Assembly (NCBI GenBank): GCA_002746415.1
Contig: NVXD01000004.1
Location: forward strand, 124,001-188,000
Direction: 5' to 3'
Origin: Flavobacteriaceae bacterium
GTDB lineage: Bacteria > Bacteroidota > Bacteroidia > Flavobacteriales > Flavobacteriaceae
Length of the DNA: 64,000 bases
Shown here: piece by piece, positions 35,441-43,196 of the stretch
Layout: every line of letters starts with the position of its first letter
Numbering within the stretch: the stretch's first letter is position 1
Notes under the pieces: generated by a model
Databases searched by the model: none
What the model was told of the DNA's origin: nothing
The model's input: only the letters and a program-made list of their open reading frames with translations
Translations under genes and position numbers: made by a program

Positions 35441-36306
35441 TGACCCTTTTTTAATATTCCCAATAAATTTTTGCCATAACCACTTTTCATTAATGGTTCT
35501 GCAAGTTTTTTAAATTGCTCCTTACTAATAAAGCCCATTTCATATGCAGCAGCCTCTATAGCCCCAATTTTAAGCCCCTGTCTTTCCTCTATAACCTCTA
35601 CGAATTGTGAAGCTTGCATTAAAGATTGAAAAGTCCCTGTATCTAGCCAAGCTGTTCCTCTATCCAAAATGCTGACACTTAATTTTTGTCTTTCAAGATA
35701 TACCCTGTTCACATCAGTAATCTCTAGTTCTCCCCGAGAACTTGGCGGAATATTTTTTGCGATTTGCACAACTTCATTGTCATAAAAATATATTCCTGGT
35801 ACTGCATAATTGGATTTGGGTTCTAACGGTTTTTCCTCGATGCTTACAGCTTTACCTTCTTCATTAAATTCAACTACACCATACCGTTCCGGGTCATGTA
35901 CCCTATAGGCATATATAATACTTCCGTCTGGATCATTGTTGGCTTGTAGTAATTTAGCCAGGCCAGATCCATAAAAAATGTTATCTCCCAAAATAAGAGC
36001 TACCTTATCTTTTCCTATAAACTCTTCTCCAATAATAAATGCTTCCGCCAATCCGTTTGGTTCCTCTTGTACTGCATATTCAAAGCTGCAACCATATTTT
36101 TCGCCCGATCCCAGTAAATCTTTAAAAAGAGGCAAATCCTTTGGTGTTGAAATAATTAAAATTTCTTTTATTCCTGCATATATCAACGTTGACAGCGGAT
36201 AATAAATCATTGGCTTATCATAAACAGGCATCAATTGCTTGCTTACCGATAGCGTTAAAGGATGTAATCGTGTTCCAGATCCTCCAGCTAAAATTATTCC
36301 TTTCAT
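35437..36306 (-). CDS. rfbA: glucose-1-phosphate thymidylyltransferase
   Basis: 289 residues: [16 protein letters not shown] is the nucleotidyltransferase signature, [20 protein letters not shown] the sugar-binding start, [11 protein letters not shown] the metal-binding Asp motif, and [20 protein letters not shown] the C-terminal block. It makes dTDP-glucose from dTTP and glucose-1-phosphate. Overlapping genes downstream indicate one Rml operon. Confidence 0.95.
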   Translation of the reverse strand: MKGIILAGGSGTRLHPLTLSVSKQLMPVYDKPMIYYPLSTLIYAGIKEILIISTPKDLPLFKDLLGSGEKYGCSFEYAVQEEPNGLAEAFIIGEEFIGKDKVALILGDNIFYGSGLAKLLQANNDPDGSIIYAYRVHDPERYGVVEFNEEGKAVSIEEKPLEPKSNYAVPGIYFYDNEVVQIAKNIPPSSRGELEITDVNRVYLERQKLSVSILDRGTAWLDTGTFQSLMQASQFVEVIEERQGLKIGAIEAAAYEMGFISKEQFKKLAEPLMKSGYGKNLLGILKKGQ

Positions 36307-36348
36307 TAATTATAAATGTTGGTTCAAATATTACTATACATAGTCAAT

Positions 36349-37407
36349 TTATGTATACATTTTTTTGTAGTACTCTTGATAATTTCCAGAAGTAACATTG
36401 GATAACCACTCTTCATTCTGCAAATACCAATCTATTGTTTTTGCCAATCCTTCTTCAAAAGTAACAGAAGGTTTCCAACCTAGATTTTTATTTATTTTTG
36501 AAGCATCAATTGCATATCTCAAATCGTGTCCTGGCCTGTCTTTTACGTAGGTAATGAGTTTTTCTGAAGAGCCATTGACTCTATTTAGTTTAACATCCAT
36601 TAGCTTGCATAAAAGTTTTACTAAATCAATGTTTTTCCATTCATTAAAACCACCTATATTATATGTTTCCGTATTTTTTCCTTCATGAAAAACTAGATCA
36701 ATAGCAACGGCATGATCTTCAACGAATAGCCAATCCCGAGTATAATTCCCATCTCCGTAGACTGGTAAAGATTTTTCTTGAATTATGTTATTAATAAATA
36801 AAGGTATTAATTTTTCAGGAAAATGGTTAGGCCCATAGTTGTTAGAGCAATTGCTAATAACATAGGGCAGTCCATAGGTTTCCCCGTAGGCTCTAACAAA
36901 GTGATCCGAGCTTGCTTTCGAAGCTGAATATGGGGAGTTTGGATCATAGGGCGTTTCTTCTGTAAATAAGCCTGTTTTTCCCAAAGAACCATACACCTCA
37001 TCTGTACTTACGTGATAAAACCGTTTTTCCGAAAAATCGTTTTTCCAGTAATTTTTGGCGGCATTTAGGAGATTTACAGTTCCAATAATATTGGTCTTGA
37101 CAAATGCCAAAGGATCAGTTATTGATCTGTCAACATGTGACTCTGCTGCTAGATGTATTACTCCATCAAATTCGTACTTCTCAAAAAGATTATTAATAAA
37201 TGATTCGTCCAGTATATTTCCTTTAATAAAGGTATAATTTGGATAATCTTGAATGCTCTTTAAGTTTTCTAAATTTCCTGCATAAGTAAGTGCATCTAGG
37301 TTAAATATGTTATAATTTGGATATTTTGTTACTAGCCCCATAACAACATGAGATCCTATAAAACCGGCTCCTCCAGTAACTAAAATATTTAAAGATTTTT
37401 TATTCAT
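36349..37407 (-). CDS. rfbB: dTDP-glucose 4,6-dehydratase
   Basis: A 352-residue extended SDR: LVTGGAGFIGSHVV, HLAAESHVDRSI, HVSTDEVYG, YSASKASSDHFVRAYGETYGLP with Tyr/Lys, and NNYGPNHFPEKLIPLFI. These are the standard RmlB motifs, including the Asp-Glu dehydration pair in STDEVYG. It converts dTDP-glucose to dTDP-4-dehydro-6-deoxyglucose. It follows the Wzz-like gene by 2 bases. Confidence 0.95.
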   Translation of the reverse strand: MNKKSLNILVTGGAGFIGSHVVMGLVTKYPNYNIFNLDALTYAGNLENLKSIQDYPNYTFIKGNILDESFINNLFEKYEFDGVIHLAAESHVDRSITDPLAFVKTNIIGTVNLLNAAKNYWKNDFSEKRFYHVSTDEVYGSLGKTGLFTEETPYDPNSPYSASKASSDHFVRAYGETYGLPYVISNCSNNYGPNHFPEKLIPLFINNIIQEKSLPVYGDGNYTRDWLFVEDHAVAIDLVFHEGKNTETYNIGGFNEWKNIDLVKLLCKLMDVKLNRVNGSSEKLITYVKDRPGHDLRYAIDASKINKNLGWKPSVTFEEGLAKTIDWYLQNEEWLSNVTSGNYQEYYKKMYT

Positions 37408-37409
37408 GT

Positions 37410-38420
37410 TTAAACTAATTCTAAAGATTTTTTATTCAAAAATTTAATGAAAGACCAAACAAAAAATAAACCTATTAAAATAAATGGAATTAAAAATAAC
37501 CCATGGTTAAAAAAGTTTTTTTCTATCTCTTGCGATAATCCAAAATTTAAAATTTGTATGGTATCTTGCTGATGTTTTATAGCCAATTTATTAGTGGCTG
37601 TACTTTGTATAAGTGTATTTTTAAGATTAAAAAGAGAGGGGATGTTTAAACCTTGCTCTCCACCCAACATTACCATGCCATCTCCTTCAGGTTGCTCAGA
37701 TTTATTGCCAAGAGCTTTAGAATAGTTCTCAATTAAAACATCTATTTGCTTCATCAAAACTATATTCTCAGCTATTCGTTCAGCAGAATTCTTTAAATAG
37801 ATTTCTTTTAATTCATTAAAATGTAGATTTTCATTAATATGACGCATAATCTTTATTGCAGCATCTTGCCCGAAATCAGCATTCTTATAATAAAAAGTAA
37901 TTTTATGATTGACATAACTACTTGAAATAACTGCATTTTTAACAACCTGTTTAATGGAGTTGTCATCTTTAAGGTGATCCCCCAGGAATTCCAAATATTT
38001 TAGGTCCTCTCCTAAGTCTAATTTATCATCAACCTCTTGAACTGGAGCTACCTCTATTTTGAATCCACGAACTGCATCCAAATCAATTCCCAAAGCATTA
38101 TAAAAAGTCGTATCCTTTCCCTTAATTTTTGATTGCAACTCCTTCACTACCCCATACAAATAATCCTTGCTCTCAAAATTAGGATTTACAATAACTTCTG
38201 TTTTTTTTAATCGTTCAATAATCTTACCCAATCCATAACCAGCTCCTAAACCAATAATTCCAAGTATTAGGAGAACAACAAGGTTCTTTTTTAAATATAA
38301 AAACACTCTTAAAAACCCTGTAAATACTGTATCAAAACCCCTTCCTATTAATTTAAAAAGTTGACCCAAATCTATTTCATCTGAAGGTTGCGGGGTACTT
38401 GGTTGAACTTGTTTTGCCAT
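37410..38420 (-). CDS. Wzz-like chain-length determinant protein
   Basis: 336 residues in Wzz/polysaccharide co-polymerase form: a proline-rich N-terminus, a membrane helix at about residues 47-66 (NLVVLLILGIIGLGAGYGLG), a long helical periplasmic part, and a C-terminal helix at about 307-326. There is no cytoplasmic tyrosine kinase domain and no kinase gene next to it, so it is a chain-length regulator of the LPS type more than a BY-kinase type. It starts the polysaccharide locus and lies 1 base after the DUF6909 gene. Confidence 0.75.
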   Translation of the reverse strand: MAKQVQPSTPQPSDEIDLGQLFKLIGRGFDTVFTGFLRVFLYLKKNLVVLLILGIIGLGAGYGLGKIIERLKKTEVIVNPNFESKDYLYGVVKELQSKIKGKDTTFYNALGIDLDAVRGFKIEVAPVQEVDDKLDLGEDLKYLEFLGDHLKDDNSIKQVVKNAVISSSYVNHKITFYYKNADFGQDAAIKIMRHINENLHFNELKEIYLKNSAERIAENIVLMKQIDVLIENYSKALGNKSEQPEGDGMVMLGGEQGLNIPSLFNLKNTLIQSTATNKLAIKHQQDTIQILNFGLSQEIEKNFFNHGLFLIPFILIGLFFVWSFIKFLNKKSLELV

Positions 38421-38421
38421 G

Positions 38422-40107
38422 CTATGAATTGAATATTTGTTGAAGTATTTTCTCAGTAATTAAATATGTAGGTTTAACACCAGTAGCGCCTAAGCCTCCA
38501 GAAGCCAATGTGCTACCGGTCTCCAATGGGTTGTCTGATGCATAATAGGCATATCTTACTGTTATGTCTTCCTTGATGCTTTTTCTTATTTTTGATGCGG
38601 ATTGAATCGCTTTTTGATAATGCACTCCTTCCATTTCTAAACCAATGACATTCCATGTAGAATCATGAAAAAACTTTAAAATGTCTTTATTTTGAAGCGA
38701 TGTTCCTAATACAGTAACCATAGTGCCCTCAAATACCTTTAGCCCATGTCCTTGAAAATCTTCAGCGCAAAGTGCGTTCTCAAAAGGATAATTATCTGCC
38801 GTTCCTTCAAAGATATGAGCTGAAGGAATCATTAAATCCCCTTTGCCTCCTTCTAAAATTCCAGCTTTTCCCATTATAGAAATAGAAGATATGTTTAAAA
38901 ATGTTTTTTTGTTCTTTTTAATCAAATACGGCTTTAAAAACTCATCTATAGTCTCATAAGCCTGTTCCCCAAACGCATAGTCCATGACAAAGATAACGGG
39001 TTTTTTGTCATTTGGAATGTCATTTTTTATTTCATAACAACAAGCGTCTTTTCCCAGCTTTGCCATATCAAATAGCTGCACATTTATATTGGTTCCAGAT
39101 ACGTCATCAATAACAATCATTCCATTCTTTTCTGCTATTGCAACAACCTTATTTCTAAGGGCTATGTTCCTAGGGTCGCTTAATGCTTCATATATCTCCA
39201 AAGAGTCCCTGCTTGGAAACTCCTTGGAAAGCGCCTTTTTTGCAAACAAACTGTTCATTACACTATGCATATTTGCGCTTATAATATGAATAGGCCTTTC
39301 TAAGAGATTATGCTTGGAAAGCACATCTTTGATGTTGTCTGCCCATCTTTCCCCATGTATGTGGTGTCCCAATCGCTCTCTAAGCAATCCGCTAAATGTA
39401 ATGGTGCGCTTATCCCCTGTGGTTTCTTCCTCTATGGCAAGCTTTCCCAACCAGTAAATAATATGGAGGAATTTCTCTGGGTTTTCCTTGGTGGTAAACT
39501 TTCCATAAATGGCTATGGTTTCTTCAAAAGATCTACCTAAAATGTTCGCTGTGTGAATTAATGTTACCTCCCTTTGTTCCTGGTTAAGTTTGCCAATTTG
39601 AATCGCTTCTTCAAGCTTTCTCCAGTCTCTTATTGTTTTAGTGGAATCCTCAATTAATACTCTGTCACTTATCTTTTTTGACTCAATGAATAAGAATGTG
39701 AGGTGGGTAAGAATATCATAAATTTCTGATCGCCCTCTAGTAATTTCAATATTCATTTGTTCATCGTCTATACGATAACAATTTCTTCTTCTTTTAGAGG
39801 GAATTATTGGTTTAAAATGTGATTTTGCATAGCCCTCATCGGAGGTTAAATTGATATACCTGCATTGTTCAATTCCTTCTGGCAATCTTTCCAAGACATA
39901 TATCAAACCATTGAGTTCTGCTTTGTCCTCTGCTACCGACCCGTAGATTTCTGGGCGTAGCAATAACAGTGCATTCCTGATGGCCTCTCCAGAAATACCT
40001 GCAGGCTTATAAAACCCACGATTAAACATGTGCCGCATCGTAACGTACAACCGTTCAATCGCATTTGTGGATTCTTGTGCTCTAGTAGTGTTTTTTACTT
40101 TAATCAT
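38422..40107 (-). CDS. DUF6909 protein with nucleoside-phosphorylase-like C-terminal half
   Basis: 561 residues, soluble. I recognise it as the flavobacterial family usually labelled DUF6909, of unknown function. The C-terminal half carries motifs of the nucleoside phosphorylase/AMP nucleosidase superfamily: MGKAGIL, GDLMIPSAHIFEGTADNYPF (compare the GDxxxPxAxxxGEGTSDDY block of AMP nucleosidases), GLEMEG (Glu491-Gly494, the MExE-type nucleoside site) and YYASDNP (Asp525, the base-binding Ser-Asp). The N-terminal half, about 250 residues, is helical and unassigned. It could cleave an N-glycosidic or phosphorylated nucleoside; this is inference. It is 1 base before the Wzz-like gene, so it may lead that operon. 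Confidence 0.65.
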   Translation of the reverse strand: MIKVKNTTRAQESTNAIERLYVTMRHMFNRGFYKPAGISGEAIRNALLLLRPEIYGSVAEDKAELNGLIYVLERLPEGIEQCRYINLTSDEGYAKSHFKPIIPSKRRRNCYRIDDEQMNIEITRGRSEIYDILTHLTFLFIESKKISDRVLIEDSTKTIRDWRKLEEAIQIGKLNQEQREVTLIHTANILGRSFEETIAIYGKFTTKENPEKFLHIIYWLGKLAIEEETTGDKRTITFSGLLRERLGHHIHGERWADNIKDVLSKHNLLERPIHIISANMHSVMNSLFAKKALSKEFPSRDSLEIYEALSDPRNIALRNKVVAIAEKNGMIVIDDVSGTNINVQLFDMAKLGKDACCYEIKNDIPNDKKPVIFVMDYAFGEQAYETIDEFLKPYLIKKNKKTFLNISSISIMGKAGILEGGKGDLMIPSAHIFEGTADNYPFENALCAEDFQGHGLKVFEGTMVTVLGTSLQNKDILKFFHDSTWNVIGLEMEGVHYQKAIQSASKIRKSIKEDITVRYAYYASDNPLETGSTLASGGLGATGVKPTYLITEKILQQIFNS

Positions 40108-40160
40108 AAATTTGTAGTAACAAAGCTACATTTAAAATTCATGATATGATTGACAAGCTT

Positions 40161-41657
40161 TTATTTTTTATAGTTTGACAAAACATCTGCCACTTTTCTG
40201 TTATCAGAAAGCCGTTGTACCTTGTTTTGTCCTCCTAATTTTCCAATAGATTTCATGTATTCAATAAAACCCCCTTCTTTAATACAGGTAACTTTTAGTG
40301 TTTGGAGTATATTACCGGCAATCAAATCAAAATAATAACTGTTTTGGTTTTGCAATGATTCGTCCAAGGTTTTAATGAAAATTGATATGTCTGATGGTTT
40401 TTTTTCAAACTCAATCAGCCACTCATGATATGGCAATTCTTTTCCCTTTGGATTAATTTGTGGTGCAACTGTAAATTCATTGATTCTTGCTCCAGTGACA
40501 TTGATTGCCTCAATCATAGCTTCCTCAACCTCTTTGGCAATTACATGCTCTCCAAAAGCAGATATAAAATGTTTTAATCTACCTGTAACCACAACCTTAT
40601 AGGGCTTCAAGCAAATAAACCGAACGGTATCTCCAAGATTGTATGCCCATAAACCTGCATTAGTTGAAATTATCATTACATAATTTACCCCTTCCTCAAC
40701 ATCTTCTATCGTAATACGATTAGGTTTCTCATTAAAAAAGTCATCCACTTTTACAAACTCATAAAAAATACCAGAATCCAATAACAAAAGCATTCCTTTT
40801 TCTTTTTGAGAGTTTTGATAGGCGAAAAAACCTTCACTGGCTGGGAAAAGCTCAATACTATCCACCTTTCTGCCAATAAGATTCTCAAATTTAGCTCTGT
40901 ACGGTTCATAATTTACACCGCCATAAATAAATAATTTGAAATTTTTAAACAGTTCACCAACCTTTTTGTTGGTCTTAGAATTTAATTTTTCAAAATACAT
41001 TTGCACCCATGAAGGAATTCCTGCAATAACAGCCATGTCTTCATTTACCGTTTCCTCAACTATAGCATTTACCTTGGTTTCCCAATCTTCTATGCAATTT
41101 GTTTCCCAACTGGGCAATCTGTTTTTTTGTAAATATCTTGGAATATAATGGGCAGAAATCCCTGATAGCCTTCCTAATTTAATCCCGTTTTTTTCATGTA
41201 AGACCGGACTTCCTTGCAAAAAGATCATTTTGCCATTTACAAAGCCTGCATTTCCAGTTTCATGAATATAATTTAATATGGCATTTCTAGAAGCTTCTAC
41301 TTGGTGATTTATAGATTCTTTGGTTATTGGTATGTACTTTGCTCCAGAGGTAGTGCCAGAAGTTTTAGCAAAGTAAATAGGTTTTCCTGGCCACAGTATA
41401 TCTTTTTCTCCTGCTACTACTTTTTCAACGTACCCCTTAATATCTTCATAATCCCTGATAGGAACATGTTCAACAAAATCTGAATAGGTTTTAATTTTTG
41501 AGAAATTATGATTTTTTCCAAATTTAGTATGAGTGGCTGTATCAACTAATTCCGCAAACACCCTTTTTTGCGTTTCAATGGGATTTTCAACCCATTTCGA
41601 GGTCTTTTTTGCGATTTTTCTTGCAAACTGTTTGGCTGCTAACGATTTTAAAGACAT
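40161..41657 (-). CDS. GH3 family adenylate-forming enzyme
   Basis: 498 residues of the GH3 auxin-responsive family: YFAKTSGTTSGAKYIPIT is the ATP/AMP-binding loop, ELFPASEGFFAYQN and YVMIISTNAGLWAYNLGDTVRF are the adenylate motifs, and VVTGRLKHFISAFGEHV the hinge. In plants GH3 enzymes join amino acids to acyl hormones. Bacterial members are common in Bacteroidota but their substrates are unknown. It lies 6 bases after the M23 peptidase gene on the same strand. Confidence 0.88.
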   Translation of the reverse strand: MSLKSLAAKQFARKIAKKTSKWVENPIETQKRVFAELVDTATHTKFGKNHNFSKIKTYSDFVEHVPIRDYEDIKGYVEKVVAGEKDILWPGKPIYFAKTSGTTSGAKYIPITKESINHQVEASRNAILNYIHETGNAGFVNGKMIFLQGSPVLHEKNGIKLGRLSGISAHYIPRYLQKNRLPSWETNCIEDWETKVNAIVEETVNEDMAVIAGIPSWVQMYFEKLNSKTNKKVGELFKNFKLFIYGGVNYEPYRAKFENLIGRKVDSIELFPASEGFFAYQNSQKEKGMLLLLDSGIFYEFVKVDDFFNEKPNRITIEDVEEGVNYVMIISTNAGLWAYNLGDTVRFICLKPYKVVVTGRLKHFISAFGEHVIAKEVEEAMIEAINVTGARINEFTVAPQINPKGKELPYHEWLIEFEKKPSDISIFIKTLDESLQNQNSYYFDLIAGNILQTLKVTCIKEGGFIEYMKSIGKLGGQNKVQRLSDNRKVADVLSNYKK

Positions 41658-41663
41658 ATATTC

Positions 41664-42533
41664 TTATTTGAAATCGATATAATCCAATGGGTTTTCTGGG
41701 TTTCCTTTTCTCCACAGTTCAAAATGCAAATGTGGTCCTGTAGTGAGTTCTCCAGTATTTCCAACAAAAGCAATTACTTCACCTGCCCGCACTAGATCAC
41801 CTTGTACCTTATTTAATGACCCGTTGTGTTTATAAACTGATAATAAGCCCTCCGCATGTTCCAAAATCATAACGTAACCCGTTTCAGTTGTCCATTCAGA
41901 AAAAATCACAGTGCCGCTGGTCGCTGCTTTTACTGGTGTATTTATAGGAGCGACTATGTCTACGGCATAATGTTTCATTTCTGAATCATACCCCTGGGAA
42001 AGCGTTCCAGAAACCGGAGGGAAGAGCATTATATTTACATCATTCACGTCTCTTTCAAATAAATTATACTTGTCTTCTAATGCTACTTGGGCCCTTAATA
42101 TAGAATCTTCTCTAATAGGCCTTAAGTTAACTGTTGAGGGATCAATTTTAAATTGTTCAAACAAGGAGTCTCTATTCAATTCATTATTATCCACATCCCC
42201 CCTTAAGACCATTCTAACATTGTCTAAATACTTATTGGTATAATTTAAAACATTAACCAGAGAATCTGTCCTATAGGTCAACTCCGTAGCTTGTCTTTTT
42301 AATTGCGTAGAAGAGTATCCAGGGATGTATTCTCGTAAAGGCGTAAAAGCAATCAGCAATGTTGTAAGGCCAATAAGAAATAGCATAAGAACGGTTCCAG
42401 TAACAAAAACATTTAACCTACTTAATTTAAAAGAAATTTTTTCCTCAAAAGTACTTTCGTTAAGGATAACCAAACGGTACTTGTGCAGAAGTTTTCTTTT
42501 AATTTCTTTTCTTTTCTTTTGCTTTTTGGACAT
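41664..42533 (-). CDS. M23 family metallopeptidase (LytM type)
   Basis: 289 residues: basic N-terminal cytoplasmic tail, one membrane helix (about 38-60), a periplasmic coiled region and a C-terminal M23 domain. MKHYAVDIVAP gives the first His/Asp zinc ligands and GPHLHFELW the HxH motif, so the zinc site appears complete. It should cut peptidoglycan cross-links at the periplasmic face. A TATATTTG promoter box lies 7 bases before the ATG, which would make the mRNA almost leaderless. It is divergent from tatA. Confidence 0.88.
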   Translation of the reverse strand: MSKKQKKRKEIKRKLLHKYRLVILNESTFEEKISFKLSRLNVFVTGTVLMLFLIGLTTLLIAFTPLREYIPGYSSTQLKRQATELTYRTDSLVNVLNYTNKYLDNVRMVLRGDVDNNELNRDSLFEQFKIDPSTVNLRPIREDSILRAQVALEDKYNLFERDVNDVNIMLFPPVSGTLSQGYDSEMKHYAVDIVAPINTPVKAATSGTVIFSEWTTETGYVMILEHAEGLLSVYKHNGSLNKVQGDLVRAGEVIAFVGNTGELTTGPHLHFELWRKGNPENPLDYIDFK

Positions 42534-42540
42534 AGAACAA

Positions 42541-42548
42541 CAAATATA
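42541..42548 (-). promoter_or_regulatory. -7 box directly in front of the M23 peptidase start
   Basis: TATATTTG on the minus strand matches TAnnTTTG and ends 7 bases before the ATG at 42533, predicting a transcript that starts at or next to the start codon. No clear TTG is seen at -33. Confidence 0.4.
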
Positions 42549-42683
42549 AGCTTACTGCTGAATTTTTGCCATAGTGTTTAACAATTAATAGCGCACATAT
42601 CTATTTTCGACTAGAAATAAGGTTTGAACAATTAAAAATAAGTGTTCCCGTTATAATTAACAGATACTTACTATCTTTTTTAG

Positions 42684-42691
42684 TACATTTG
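42684..42691 (+). promoter_or_regulatory. Bacteroidota -7 box for tatA
   Basis: TACATTTG matches TAnnTTTG and lies 21 bases before the tatA ATG, predicting a leader of roughly 15 bases. Confidence 0.45.
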
Positions 42692-42712
42692 TAGTCAGTA
42701 AAATTCATTGTT

Positions 42713-42898
42713 ATGACATTATTAAATACATTTTTAGTGATAGGTGCCCCACAAATCATTTTGGTTGTGGTGGTAGTTCTTTTATTGTTTGGAGGGAAAA
42801 AAATTCCAGAATTGATGAGAGGGCTTGGAAGTGGTATCAAAGAATTCAAGGATGCATCTAAAGAAGATGACCAGCTTCCAGAGAAAAAAGAGGAATAA
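42713..42898 (+). CDS. tatA: twin-arginine translocase subunit TatA/TatE
   Basis: 61 residues: a single membrane helix (about 13-26, PQIILVVVVVLLLFGG) followed by the conserved FGGKKIPELMRGLGSGIKEFK amphipathic helix and an acidic tail. This is the complete TatA pattern. It forms the pore part of the Tat system for folded proteins. tatC is not in this window, as is common in Bacteroidota. The gene is monocistronic with its own promoter and a strong terminator. Confidence 0.93.
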   Translation: MTLLNTFLVIGAPQIILVVVVVLLLFGGKKIPELMRGLGSGIKEFKDASKEDDQLPEKKEE

Positions 42899-42920
42899 AA
42901 AAATCAAATATTATATAAAA

Positions 42921-42950
42921 AACCCATCAATAATTATTGATGGGTTTTTT
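42921..42950 (+). terminator. rho-independent terminator of tatA
   Basis: AACCCATCAAT and ATTGATGGGTT form an 11-base perfect stem around AATT, followed by a T-run, 22 bases after the tatA stop codon. Confidence 0.85.
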
Positions 42951-43120
42951 ACTTTTTACCTATAAATAAGCATTTGCTGCATAGCTGTGTACATCAACAA
43001 TTACTCCCTGTTTCATTGTCAGTGTTTATGTGGCCTCATCGATAAACTACATAATCTTTATGTTTACGACACTTAACATGCTTTTCACAACAAAAAATAA
43101 ATTTACTAGGTAAGAACTAA

Positions 43121-43128
43121 TAAATTTG
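43121..43128 (+). promoter_or_regulatory. Bacteroidota -7 box for the OmpA/PD40 gene
   Basis: TAAATTTG matches TAnnTTTG and predicts a leader of about 60 bases before the ATG at 43197. The rest of the 298-base gap after tatA holds the tatA terminator and nothing else I recognise. Confidence 0.4.
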
Positions 43129-43196
43129 AAAATTATATATAGCATAACTACATGGTTATCAATATTTGAGACCAATAAACAATTGGTTTTAAAAAC

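Noticed and set aside
14331-38420. Genomic island or mobile element around the polysaccharide locus
   Set aside because: No integrase, transposase, tRNA attachment site or flanking direct repeat was found, although such loci often vary between strains.
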